From NCBI GenBank assembly GCA_013373595.1, contig JABXHO010000040.1, forward strand, positions 62,001-126,000: a stretch of DNA of 64,000 nt. Direction: 5' to 3'. The notes under the pieces were generated by a model. The model was not told the origin of the DNA and did not search any database. It saw only the letters and a program-made list of their open reading frames with translations. The stretch is from Flavobacteriales bacterium. GTDB taxonomy: Bacteria > Bacteroidota > Bacteroidia > Flavobacteriales_D > Crocinitomicaceae. Numbering within the stretch: position 1 is the stretch's first letter; every line of letters starts with the position of its first letter. Position numbers and translations under genes: made by a program. Shown here piece after piece: positions 53,127 to 60,998 of this stretch.

Positions 53127-54002
53127 ATGGTTTTACTTCCCATACTTAACATTAATGCGTTTCAGTTTCCTGAAAACATTGCCAATTTCTACGCGAATGA
53201 TTTTGTCAGTCATTTGGAGGAACACCACAAAGCCATCACGAAGCCACACAAGCACGATTTTTACCTTGTAGTGCTTTTTACAAAAGGCAGTGGAACACAC
53301 GAAATTGATTTCAATAGTTATCCCATTCACGTGGGAAGCTTGTTTATGTTACGTCCGGGACAGACGCATAACTGGACACTTTCGGAAGATATCGAAGGAT
53401 ATATTTTTTTTCACAACAAAGAATACTACAACCTCGTATTCGCCTCAAAACAAATCGATCAGCTTCCTTTTTACTATTCGAACCAAAACAGTCCATTTCT
53501 GATGCTCACTAACGAAGATCTTCCTTCAATTGAAGCGCTTTTTTCGGATATTTTGTTTGAATATCAAAATCAAGAAAAGTTGAAAAATCTCAGACTACAC
53601 AGTCTCGTAGATTTGTTATATGTTGATATTTCTCGAATTTACCTTTCGACAAGTGATTCAGAGACAGTTGTAACGGGCAGTTATTCTCAGAAGTTGCACA
53701 AATTGGAAAGCTTGATTGAGCAGAACTACATCAACGAAAAGCACCCGAGTAAATATGCAGAATGGATGTTCATGAGTTCGAAACACCTCAATCGAATTGT
53801 TAAAACACTTTTGGGAAAAACGACGTCCATTCTTATCGCGGAAAGGGTTGTTCTTGAAGCCAAACGTATGCTGATTCACTCAGAAAAAAGTATCGATCAA
53901 ATCGCTGAATCTTTGGGGTATGATGATCCATCTTATTTTTCGCGGTTTTTCAAGAAAAAGTGTGGGGAAACTCCAAAACAGTTTGCGAAGCGGTATTTGT
54001 AG
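53127..54002 (+). CDS. AraC-family transcriptional regulator
   Basis: From ATG 53127 the product has 291 residues; TTG 53118 is also in frame. The N-terminal cupin-like ligand domain has HKHDFYLVVLFTKGSGTHEI and LRPGQTHNW. The C-terminal AraC domain (about 195-290) contains YAEWMFMSSKHLNRIVKTLL and QIAESLGYDDPSYFSRFFKK. Downstream genes on the opposite strand (DinB-like, hydrolase, quinone-type reductase) may be its targets, by proximity only. Confidence 0.9.
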   Translation: MVLLPILNINAFQFPENIANFYANDFVSHLEEHHKAITKPHKHDFYLVVLFTKGSGTHEIDFNSYPIHVGSLFMLRPGQTHNWTLSEDIEGYIFFHNKEYYNLVFASKQIDQLPFYYSNQNSPFLMLTNEDLPSIEALFSDILFEYQNQEKLKNLRLHSLVDLLYVDISRIYLSTSDSETVVTGSYSQKLHKLESLIEQNYINEKHPSKYAEWMFMSSKHLNRIVKTLLGKTTSILIAERVVLEAKRMLIHSEKSIDQIAESLGYDDPSYFSRFFKKKCGETPKQFAKRYL

Positions 54003-54215
54003 GGGATATTAGTTGGTAAGATGATAGGAAGTTGAACAACTTGTTAAACCATATTAATTCTTTGATTTTGAGTGTTTTGATGCTAATTTTACGCTTGAAT
54101 TCACGAACGGATATGACGCTATCAGCGGCTAACCAAGACGTATACGATTATATTCGAGACGTGACTCACTTCGTAGCGGTGACACGTTATTCAATATCAG
54201 CAATTGATTGATGGT

Positions 54216-54671
54216 TTACACAAACCTTCGAATGCTCATCATGTATCCCAAGTGCAAGCCTTCGTGATAATTGTTGAACTCGAATGCGTCCGAGATTGAA
54301 CTTAGATGAAACCCTGTTCCTGTCATTCGTGCGTTGTAGGTTTTGAAATTTCCGTTGTAGAAATCCTTTTCCGTTTTTTCGATAAGGGCGATTAGCAAAT
54401 CTTTCAGTTCATTTGCTTGAGCTTCTGTAATTTTTCCTGTCGGTTTTGTGCCCGGCTTAAAAAGCCCGAATAATTCATCAGAGACATATCCATCCAGGTG
54501 TGAACCTTTGTAAATCAACGCTTGTTGCGCAACAATGATGTGTCCAATATTCCAGATAAGATTATTGCTAAACCCATCAGGTACTTTGTTCAGTTGTTCG
54601 AGCGTGTATTTTTCGAAATACTCCAAGTACAGATTTCGACTTGTTTTCCACGTTTTAAATATTGATTCCAT
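54216..54671 (-). CDS. DinB-family protein (DinB_2-like)
   Basis: The 151-residue protein carries the DinB histidines in NIGHIIVAQQAL and NNYHEGLHLGYMMSIRR. It probably binds a divalent metal and could be a small-molecule S-transferase or hydrolase. It follows the alpha/beta-hydrolase gene by about 68 bases, across one copy of a 57-base intergenic repeat. Confidence 0.8.
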   Translation of the reverse strand: MESIFKTWKTSRNLYLEYFEKYTLEQLNKVPDGFSNNLIWNIGHIIVAQQALIYKGSHLDGYVSDELFGLFKPGTKPTGKITEAQANELKDLLIALIEKTEKDFYNGNFKTYNARMTGTGFHLSSISDAFEFNNYHEGLHLGYMMSIRRFV

Positions 54672-54690
54672 TTCGCTTTTAGTTTGATGC

Positions 54691-54746
54691 CGCTTCTCGA
54701 ATATAGGGAATAAAAGAAATGAAGCATGAGGGGATGTGATTATTTC
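54691..54746. repeat. Intergenic repeat copy 1
   Basis: A run of 30 bases starting CGCTTCTCGAATATAGGG is identical to 57377-57406, and similarity continues to 54746 against 57438. It sits between two minus-strand genes, directly upstream of the DinB-like start. The core may be an imperfect hairpin pairing TATTCGAG-type sequence with CTCGAAATA (better kept in copy 2). Confidence 0.65.
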
Positions 54747-55594
54747 AGAATGTGCTCTTCGATCATTTTATTCTGTGCTTTGTTTTGAACATGCTTCGAG
54801 TTTTCAAATAACTTACTCTCCTTCAACGAAGGGAATATTTTTGAAGCGCGTTTGATCATTTTTTTACCCGGAAACAAAAGGTCTTTTCCCGCTGCGAACA
54901 GGGTAATGGGCGTTTGGATGTTTTTCGCTTTTATGGAATCGATAACAGGTACAGGCGCAAAATCCATTTCAAATCCTGGAATTACTTTCTGAAGAAATGC
55001 AAGTGCAAACTCATCCCGTTCGGTGAAAAGATTGGCCAAAAATTTCTCTACATGTAGCGTTTTTCTCGATTTCATAAATCGTTTCATTGGAATGAAGACC
55101 TTGAACAATGCTTTTATGGGATTTCCATTCACAATATAAGCTGGTGCAGACAGGTATACTTTCTTGATTTTACGTTCATCATATTCCAGTGTTTTTAAGA
55201 TCACCAATCCGCCAAAAGAAAATCCTGCCATCGTAACCGAATCCAGATTGAGTTGATCAATGATTTCATTCATCCATTTCCCGTAGGAATCATCTTTCAT
55301 ACACAAACGCGTCTCAGCACTTTTGTTGGGTTGAGCCAGTACGTCAACCGCGTACACCCTGAAGGATTTATGGAGATTGGGATATGTTTCCAGAGAAATG
55401 GGCGCACAGCCATTAGAGCCATGAACGAGAATGATTGGTGGGTTTTCGGGCGCTCCCGTCACGATTATGTTGGTTGTACCGAACTTCGTATTTACCTTCA
55501 TGTAATCGTAATCAATGTTGAGGCTTGCTAGCTTTTCCTCATAGAGTTGAAGAATTTCTTCCTTCACTTTTTCGGACTTAAATAATGATTTCAT
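54740..55594 (-). CDS. Alpha/beta-hydrolase fold protein
   Basis: The 284-residue cytosolic protein has the canonical hydrolase marks: PPIILVHGSNGCAP (oxyanion), TMAGFSFGGLVILK (nucleophile Ser in GFSFGG), and a late FAAGKDLLFPGKKM acid region with ENSKHVQNKAQ as candidate His. Substrate unknown. It is followed by the DinB gene and preceded by the reductase gene on the same strand. Confidence 0.85.
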   Translation of the reverse strand: MKSLFKSEKVKEEILQLYEEKLASLNIDYDYMKVNTKFGTTNIIVTGAPENPPIILVHGSNGCAPISLETYPNLHKSFRVYAVDVLAQPNKSAETRLCMKDDSYGKWMNEIIDQLNLDSVTMAGFSFGGLVILKTLEYDERKIKKVYLSAPAYIVNGNPIKALFKVFIPMKRFMKSRKTLHVEKFLANLFTERDEFALAFLQKVIPGFEMDFAPVPVIDSIKAKNIQTPITLFAAGKDLLFPGKKMIKRASKIFPSLKESKLFENSKHVQNKAQNKMIEEHILK

Positions 55595-55662
55595 TTTTCT
55601 TTCTTTTTAGATAGGTGTCTGATCTTCGTCGTTTTGTGATGCTATCTGACTCGTCTGATGAA

Positions 55663-56640
55663 CTAGGCAATTGCCTTTAAGACCACATTTCCTTTCTTGT
55701 GACCTTTATCGATGTATAGGTGAGCTTCTGCTATTTGCTCTAACGGATAACTTCGGTCGATCACTCCTTTCAGGTTTCCTGCTTCAATTATTTCGAGAAG
55801 TATCCCAAGTAAACGCTTGGTTTCTTTTGTTGATAGCGTTCCTGTTGCAGAGAACTTTGCCTTTTTCTTTCCGAAAATTGAAGTCATCATCATGGCTCCC
55901 AACAACCGCATTCCAAGAACAGGGGAGATGTACTTTCCGTTTTCGGTTAACGCGCCGCAACATTCTCTAAATGAGCGTACCCCAACGGTATCATAAATGA
56001 GGTCGTAGCTGTTTTTATTGGTGGTGAAATCGTACTTGGTGTAGTCAATTACTTCGTCACAACCCAATTCCCATTCGAGTTCCGAATTCTTGCTGCTACA
56101 AACTCCGGTTACGATTGCGCCAAAATGCTTTGCAATTTGAACTGCTGCCGTACCCAACGAACCAGATGCTCCATTGATCAAGACTTTTTGACCTGGTTTC
56201 ATTTTTCCGAGGTTGAGCAAGAAGTTGAGGGAAGTGATCCCACCATCACACATACCAGCGGCTTCGTCATAACTCATATTTTCTGGTAGATGTGTTACAA
56301 TTCCATCTTCTGGAACGGTCACATATTCGGCATAGGTTCCCATCGTCTCGATGTTCTCTCCAAAAACATTATCTCCTGTTTTGAATTGAGTCACTTCGGT
56401 TCCCACAGATTCAATTACTCCAGCAAAGCCTGTTCCCCAGATTGGGTTTTTGGGTTTTCTCAATCCCAACATTAAGCGCCCGATGTATGGTTTCCCTGTG
56501 CGCATCATGGTGTCTGCTTTGGTTACTGAAGAGGCGTGAATTTTGATTAAGATCTCGTTTGGCTTGGGTAATGGCTTTGCTACGTTATCTACTTTAAAAA
56601 CTTCTGGTGATCCGTAGGCGGTTGTGATAATTGCTTTCAT
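55663..56640 (-). CDS. MDR-superfamily NAD(P)H-dependent reductase (quinone oxidoreductase-like)
   Basis: From ATG 56640 the product has 325 residues; the open frame extends to 56811 but those 57 residues are unlike the family. It has the zinc-independent MDR layout: GSPEVFKVDNVAKPLPKPNE, a GTGFAGVIESVG segment, and the cofactor fold VLINGASGSLGTAAVQIAK. It reduces quinones or enones with NADPH. Its neighbours, a hydrolase and a DinB protein, may belong to the same detoxification set. Confidence 0.88.
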   Translation of the reverse strand: MKAIITTAYGSPEVFKVDNVAKPLPKPNEILIKIHASSVTKADTMMRTGKPYIGRLMLGLRKPKNPIWGTGFAGVIESVGTEVTQFKTGDNVFGENIETMGTYAEYVTVPEDGIVTHLPENMSYDEAAGMCDGGITSLNFLLNLGKMKPGQKVLINGASGSLGTAAVQIAKHFGAIVTGVCSSKNSELEWELGCDEVIDYTKYDFTTNKNSYDLIYDTVGVRSFRECCGALTENGKYISPVLGMRLLGAMMMTSIFGKKKAKFSATGTLSTKETKRLLGILLEIIEAGNLKGVIDRSYPLEQIAEAHLYIDKGHKKGNVVLKAIA

Positions 56641-56922
56641 GTTTCTTAACTTTTGATGATTACTAGGACAAAAGTGCAGACAAGGAACTCCACGAAGGTT
56701 CGCAATCTCAAGTATGGGTTCTGAATTACATATCCGAACCAAAAAGCATGAAAGCTTGATTTGTATAAGTCGTTTTGAGTAGGGTTTTGCCCTTCTGATC
56801 ATCCATTCCATTGCTTTGGAGTCGTGAAGAATGATTTGGTTTATGACGAGAATTCCAGAAGGGAATTAGTATAAAAGAGAGGGAATGTTTGGATTTTAGC
56901 TTGGTTACGGTGTTAGTAACTT

Positions 56923-57369
56923 TCATCTTCCAGAGTCTTTGTACTTGTATACATCCATTAGATTAATATCGAGTTGTACTGTCTCATATTCATCTTGGCG
57001 ACTACGAACATAGGTATGCACATAATTATTGGGGAGGGGAGAGAGCCATTTCCAATCTCCCTTAATTATTTCACCTGTACTTTTTTCAATCAAATATTTA
57101 CGCCCATTACATTCTATCAAAACGAAGTATTCCTCGTCCTCAAACAAATTTGAATTACACCCACTACCACTATCAAGGTACATGACAACTTCGTTGGTCG
57201 ATTGGTCGTTTAGAGTAACGACTAGTTTTTTGCCATGGTCAACCAAAAAAGGATGTTTGTTTGTCTTGAGAACTTTTATGTCGCTTGCCGTTATGTTCTC
57301 CGTTCCGGTGTTGCAGCTACCGATCACTAGAGCGAAAAAGATTATTGCTATGGCTACTCTGACTTTCAT
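56923..57369 (-). CDS. Small lipoprotein of unknown function
   Basis: The 148-residue protein has a lipobox (VIGSC, Cys19). The mature part contains FLVDHGKKLVVTLND, a VMYLDSGSGCNSN stretch and STGEIIKGDWKWLSPLPNN. No family is recognised. It lies at the left end of a run of same-strand orphan genes separated by palindromic spacers. Confidence 0.5.
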   Translation of the reverse strand: MKVRVAIAIIFFALVIGSCNTGTENITASDIKVLKTNKHPFLVDHGKKLVVTLNDQSTNEVVMYLDSGSGCNSNLFEDEEYFVLIECNGRKYLIEKSTGEIIKGDWKWLSPLPNNYVHTYVRSRQDEYETVQLDINLMDVYKYKDSGR

Positions 57370-57376
57370 TGACTAA

Positions 57377-57438
57377 CGCTTCTCGAATATAGGGAATAAA
57401 AGAAATAAAGGATGAGGGAATGTTACAGTTATTATTTC
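57377..57438. repeat. Intergenic repeat copy 2, attC-like end
   Basis: The 30 bases at 57377-57406 are identical to 54691-54720. The minus-strand reading has CTCGAAATA early and TATTCGAG late, forming an imperfect stem, and ends AAGCGTTAG next to the lipoprotein start. It resembles the R' end of an attC site, though weaker than those at 58048 to 59967. Confidence 0.5.
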
Positions 57439-57509
57439 GAGCCGAATAACCTATCATATTAGGTTCCTTTACGACATGAAATACAGCTACAAATTTGAGG
57501 TAGCAGTAT

Positions 57510-58031
57510 CTAGTTTGTCATCAGTATTATTCTGTATTCTCCATTTACCTTACGCATGATAAATTTAAAAGCGTCATCAAGAATAAAGTCCATTCGATTA
57601 CGGGGTTTATGATATGCTCCATCGAAAAATATGTCTCCTTCCTCGATTTCGTAAAATTTTAATCCTCCCAATGTGCTTATTTCCTCTCCAGACCGATAAA
57701 ACTCTTTATCAGCAAGAGTCTTCGTGTCAATGAACTGTTGTTCAAAATTTTTCTTGTAATAGGCAAAGTTTAACGAGTCATTTTTTATGCTTATTTGACA
57801 TAGCATTTTAATTTGACGTTCCATGTCAGTTTTGGCAACAATCGTGTCTTGAGCTCTCAAATAAAGAACTACGCTATCGTCAATTGAATTGTAGTACGTA
57901 TCACAATCATGCTCAATTATTGCTTTGATTACGTTCAGTGCAAATTCTCTTTCTTCACTACTAACTTCAGCCGTCTCTTGAGCAAAGGACATAACAGGAA
58001 AGAGGAATAATATGGATACTATTTTTTTCAT
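57510..58031 (-). CDS. Small secreted protein of unknown function
   Basis: From ATG 58031 the product has 173 residues with a signal peptide ending MSFAQ. The open frame continues to 58130 but only into the palindromic spacer. The mature part (SSEEREFALNVIKAIIEHDC; FAYYKKNFEQQFIDTKTLAD) resembles small Bacteroidota NTF2-like or DUF secreted proteins, without certainty. It is part of the orphan-gene array. Confidence 0.5.
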   Translation of the reverse strand: MKKIVSILFLFPVMSFAQETAEVSSEEREFALNVIKAIIEHDCDTYYNSIDDSVVLYLRAQDTIVAKTDMERQIKMLCQISIKNDSLNFAYYKKNFEQQFIDTKTLADKEFYRSGEEISTLGGLKFYEIEEGDIFFDGAYHKPRNRMDFILDDAFKFIMRKVNGEYRIILMTN

Positions 58032-58047
58032 TTTGGGTTTTATTACT

Positions 58048-58128
58048 GCTAACGGTTTGGTGCTAGGTTTAGTGTCGTTTCTTGAATATAACACTTTTGC
58101 GACATGAAGTGTAGGTTGTGTTATGCGC
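58048..58128 (-). repeat. attC-like imperfect palindrome
   Basis: On the minus strand, directly downstream of the gene at 58151, an end GCGCATAAC is followed by an arm with CTACACTTCATGTCG. A loop follows, then the facing arm CGACACTAAACCTAG and an end GTTAGC. The arms pair imperfectly over about 18 bases. Size (81 bases), ends and position after a stop codon match integron attC sites in layout, though the sequence is not the classical RYYYAAC/GTTRRRY exactly. Confidence 0.5.
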
Positions 58129-58150
58129 ATTCATTTATATCACGGAATAC

Positions 58151-59194
58151 CTAGTAGTAGGTGTAAACGAAAGTGAATATCTCTGATAGGTGACCATCAA
58201 AATAGCGTTCTTCGCTGAGGATATGATTGTTCTCGTTTCGAATGTAGACATCCCTGATTTCTTTTACGTGATTTGAGTGAAAATAATAAAGTGAACTTAC
58301 TGATTGTGGATTCTTGTTGACTGCAACCACTTCGTGAATTAGGTCATTTTTATAGTGATAATTAACCTCTGTTATAACCTCCTGATCGCGCACAGCACAT
58401 GCATGTTTCAAAAATCCTTTAACATCATAAGAATATTCGTCCTTTAGAATACCGTTGGACTTAGAGTAGAGTTTACCGTCTTCATTGTATTTGAAGTGGC
58501 TAGAATCATACCTGTCATCTATAGAATTTTTGCGATACACGCGGACAATGCTATCCAGTATTTCACCAGTATAGTAATATTTTGAAACAGGCTGCACTTT
58601 ACTATTTCCTGAGAAATGCTGATGAGTTACAAGATTTCCGCTGGAGTCATATTCGAATATTGCTTTTTGGCTATATCCTATAAATAGGTCTGAACGCGTT
58701 TGTGCATTATACACAAGCTTTTCAATCAAATTGTTATTCGAATCATAGGTGAATTGCTTGCATAGCAGAGCAGTGGTGTCTCCGTTTCTTACTGTTATAT
58801 CAAGAGTTTGTGTTAAATTCTTGTTTTCATCATATTCGTATTCTATAAATGAGTTATAATCAGGTGATGTGTATTCCGTAGAAATTTTTAATGAGCCATC
58901 CCATTTGGTGAAAGTCCGAGAGTATCGTTTGTTTCTTTTAAAACCAATTTTAACAGTTTCATTACCTTCAGAGTTATACAAATGAATGGCTAATGTGTCC
59001 GTTCTTTCACCATTTGTCAAATCAGTTTTTAAGTGTATCATTTTCTTTATTCCAGTCGTATTTTCATTGTTAAACCCCTGCAAATCATTGTATGGTTTAG
59101 ATTCTACTTTGACATCAAAATTGAAACTCTGTCCGTTCGAAACGAAAACGGTTGAAGCAACAACAAGAAAACAGATATATTTCAATATACACAT
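58151..59194 (-). CDS. Secreted YD-repeat-like protein
   Basis: From ATG 59194 the product has 347 residues with a signal peptide ending near SNGQS; a TTG at 59215 is rejected. The mature part is a series of short strands of the RHS/YD type: FIEYEYDENKNLTQTL, FTYDSNNNLIEKLVYN, FEYDSSGNLVTHQH and KYNEDGKLYSKSNG. Such repeats build a shell-like beta sheet in exported proteins. No toxin domain is visible at the C-terminus. It lies in the orphan-gene array. Confidence 0.65.
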   Translation of the reverse strand: MCILKYICFLVVASTVFVSNGQSFNFDVKVESKPYNDLQGFNNENTTGIKKMIHLKTDLTNGERTDTLAIHLYNSEGNETVKIGFKRNKRYSRTFTKWDGSLKISTEYTSPDYNSFIEYEYDENKNLTQTLDITVRNGDTTALLCKQFTYDSNNNLIEKLVYNAQTRSDLFIGYSQKAIFEYDSSGNLVTHQHFSGNSKVQPVSKYYYTGEILDSIVRVYRKNSIDDRYDSSHFKYNEDGKLYSKSNGILKDEYSYDVKGFLKHACAVRDQEVITEVNYHYKNDLIHEVVAVNKNPQSVSSLYYFHSNHVKEIRDVYIRNENNHILSEERYFDGHLSEIFTFVYTYY

Positions 59195-59282
59195 AGAGTT
59201 AAAGATAAGAATCAATGATAGAGTGTTGCTCTCATTTTAGTCCGTTGTATTGATTTACTATTCTACGAATGCTGGGCACATT

Positions 59283-59418
59283 GCGCATAACGGCTGGCAG
59301 CTAGAAAGACGTACGGATCTTAAACCACCAGTTTTATTTTAAAGTTAAGAATGATTTTTTAACCGAGGTTGAAATTACGAAGCGTAAGTTCCGTATGCTT
59401 TTTAGCTGCTGTTATGAG
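59283..59418 (-). repeat. attC-like long imperfect palindrome
   Basis: The strongest palindrome in the window: on the minus strand CATAAC is followed by AGCAGCTAAAAAGCATACGG, then about 62 bases of loop, then CCGTACGTCTTTCTAGCTGC, then GTTATGC. The arms pair across about 27 positions with few mismatches and a bulge. It begins eight bases after the stop of the gene at 59426, as an attC site would. Confidence 0.6.
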
Positions 59419-59425
59419 TATTCAT

Positions 59426-59857
59426 TTAAAGCCATGATTCAACGATGCGATGCATATGTCTGATAAAACTTCTTCCTTCCAAAAAGAATGCTAAGGTCCA
59501 GACTAATGCCATAAAAGCAAATAGGAAAGAACCTATGAAAAACATATTTTCACCCTTCAGCCCTTTGTACGCTAAAACGGAAATTACGATAACAGCAAAA
59601 GAAATTACAAACCAGAACAAATTACTAGGAACTATTTCTAGTTTCAAGTCTCCTTTTTTGCTATCGTACTGTCCTTTTACTTTTACATAACCGATTACCA
59701 GTCCATTTATTAGAGCCAAGTTCGTATAGAATCCAACTAGACTGCCATTCTTTGCTGTCCCTTCAAAGGTTTTCGAAAGATGATTATCTGTTCTAAGAGA
59801 AGAAAGTATTAGGTTGACTTTTTCGGGATGATTATCTATTTGGAATGTTCTTTTCAC
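59426..59857 (-). CDS. Small membrane protein, orphan
   Basis: The 143-residue protein starts at GTG 59857 (no ATG available). The N-terminal 55 residues are soluble, and three hydrophobic segments follow (about 42-58, 80-96, 105-125). It ends RSFIRHMHRIVESWL. No family is recognised. It is flanked on both sides by attC-like palindromes. Confidence 0.5.
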   Translation of the reverse strand: MKRTFQIDNHPEKVNLILSSLRTDNHLSKTFEGTAKNGSLVGFYTNLALINGLVIGYVKVKGQYDSKKGDLKLEIVPSNLFWFVISFAVIVISVLAYKGLKGENMFFIGSFLFAFMALVWTLAFFLEGRSFIRHMHRIVESWL

Positions 59858-59884
59858 GCTTTTTTTTTGAGTAATCGTCTATTA

Positions 59885-59967
59885 CGCATAACGGTTCTGC
59901 GGTAGGAAAAGTGGCGCTTATTCTCGAGTATTATCGTGCGCCATTTTTTTTACCGCATGTTAGTAGC
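59885..59967 (-). repeat. attC-like imperfect palindrome
   Basis: On the minus strand it reads GCTACTAAC, then ATGCGGTA and GGCGC arms, then facing arms GCGCC and TACCGCA, then GTTATGCG. The arms TGCGGTA/TACCGCA and TGGCGC/GCGCCA pair perfectly, with an A-rich/T-rich internal bulge between them. It lies between the genes at 59426 and 60011. Confidence 0.6.
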
Positions 59968-60010
59968 ATTTGGTATCTATGCATTGGTGTCAACGTGAGG
60001 CAATGATAGT

Positions 60011-60241
60011 TTAGGAAGCACGTGTCATTGTCTGTGATTTTGAATTCTTTGCAGTGTATTCTTTACCTAGTTTAGCTGCATGACGATTGTTGTCACGATT
60101 AATTTTTACGTCGGTTTCGCATTGAAGTTTAGTCATCCGATAATCTTGGTATTTATCAAGAGCTTTTCTTACTTGAACAACGATGATTCCTGTAACACTT
60201 GAACCGGCAATAGACCCCAAAATAATATTAACTAACTCCAT
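60011..60241 (-). CDS. Very small membrane-anchored protein
   Basis: The 76-residue protein has one N-terminal membrane helix (about 5-25, NIILGSIAGSSVTGIIVVQV) followed by a basic, polar tail (KINRDNNRHAAKLGKEY). No family is recognised. Its order relative to the palindromes matches a cassette-type gene. Confidence 0.45.
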   Translation of the reverse strand: MELVNIILGSIAGSSVTGIIVVQVRKALDKYQDYRMTKLQCETDVKINRDNNRHAAKLGKEYTAKNSKSQTMTRAS

Positions 60242-60418
60242 AACTTAAACATTAAAACATGACTATAAACCATTCATACAAATCGCACGGTCGACTTGAA
60301 GGATTACAATCTTTATTTTAACATCTCGAAATGAGTCGTTCTACTATTTTAAACTTTTATTCCACCCACCGCAGAGTGGTAAAGGTGTACTTAGATTTTA
60401 ATTTGAGTTGATTGAAAT

Positions 60419-60595
60419 TTATCTATATAAAGTACGCCCCATAATGACATCCGCATCTTTACCTTTGATTGGAAACATTCGGTCTTCACCCTCAGCTAAA
60501 AACTGTTCAGTCTTGACTCTTGCTTGTCCAATTGGCATAATATAAATGCCTAGCATTATATCGATGTGGTGCAGTCTGTTGCACCAAGTTGACAT
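60419..60595 (-). CDS. 58-residue hypothetical protein
   Basis: An ATG at 60593-60595 opens a frame to a TAA at 60419-60421. The product contains MLGIYIMPIGQARVKTEQF, a GEDRMFPIKGKDADVIM stretch and ends GRTLYR. Base composition at codon positions looks coding rather than random. No ribosome-binding site is obvious. No family is recognised, and the call is tentative. Confidence 0.4.
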   Translation of the reverse strand: MSTWCNRLHHIDIMLGIYIMPIGQARVKTEQFLAEGEDRMFPIKGKDADVIMGRTLYR

Positions 60596-60998
60596 TATCG
60601 AATAAATGTACGAATATTTTTTTACTTAAAAAAGTATGGAGTGAGTAGATTACAAAGTTTTCATTTGCCGTTTATTCTCAATTTGCTCTATATAATGGTT
60701 GAAGGGTGTAATCTTGGTATTTAGGTTGTTGTGGGATTGGTTGCTACTAACTCCCTTATACCATGCACTAAGTTAATACATATATCGCCAAATCATAACT
60801 ATACGTGCATAGCCTGTTGCTGAAACGAAAACGATTGATCCCATTCAAAAAGAACATTCCTCAAAATCTCATGCATCATTAGAACGACTTTTTTCACTTG
60901 TATTACCATTCGATAACGGAATAGGAGTAGGGGCAGATTGAAATACTTTTACTAAATTGTATTATCACTGACAGCAGAACTTACCCTAACAAGTAAGC
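60596..60998. promoter_or_regulatory. 403-base intergenic region before the TPR kinase gene
   Basis: This AT-rich region between divergent genes has no convincing open frame. The last 100 bases should hold the promoter of the kinase operon; TTGAAATAC...TATTAT near 60937-60966 is a possible but unverified signal. Confidence 0.3.

Noticed and set aside
56641-56811. 57-residue N-terminal extension of the MDR reductase
   Set aside because: The family begins at the MKAIITTAYG start at 56640, and the extension is cysteine/arginine-rich with no known domain.
58032-58130. N-terminal extension of the secreted protein at 57510
   Set aside because: The extra residues fall within the palindromic spacer, and a signal peptide begins at the ATG at 58031.
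60568-60584. GGTGCA/TGCACC inverted repeat as terminator
   Set aside because: It lies inside the 58-codon frame and has no T-run.
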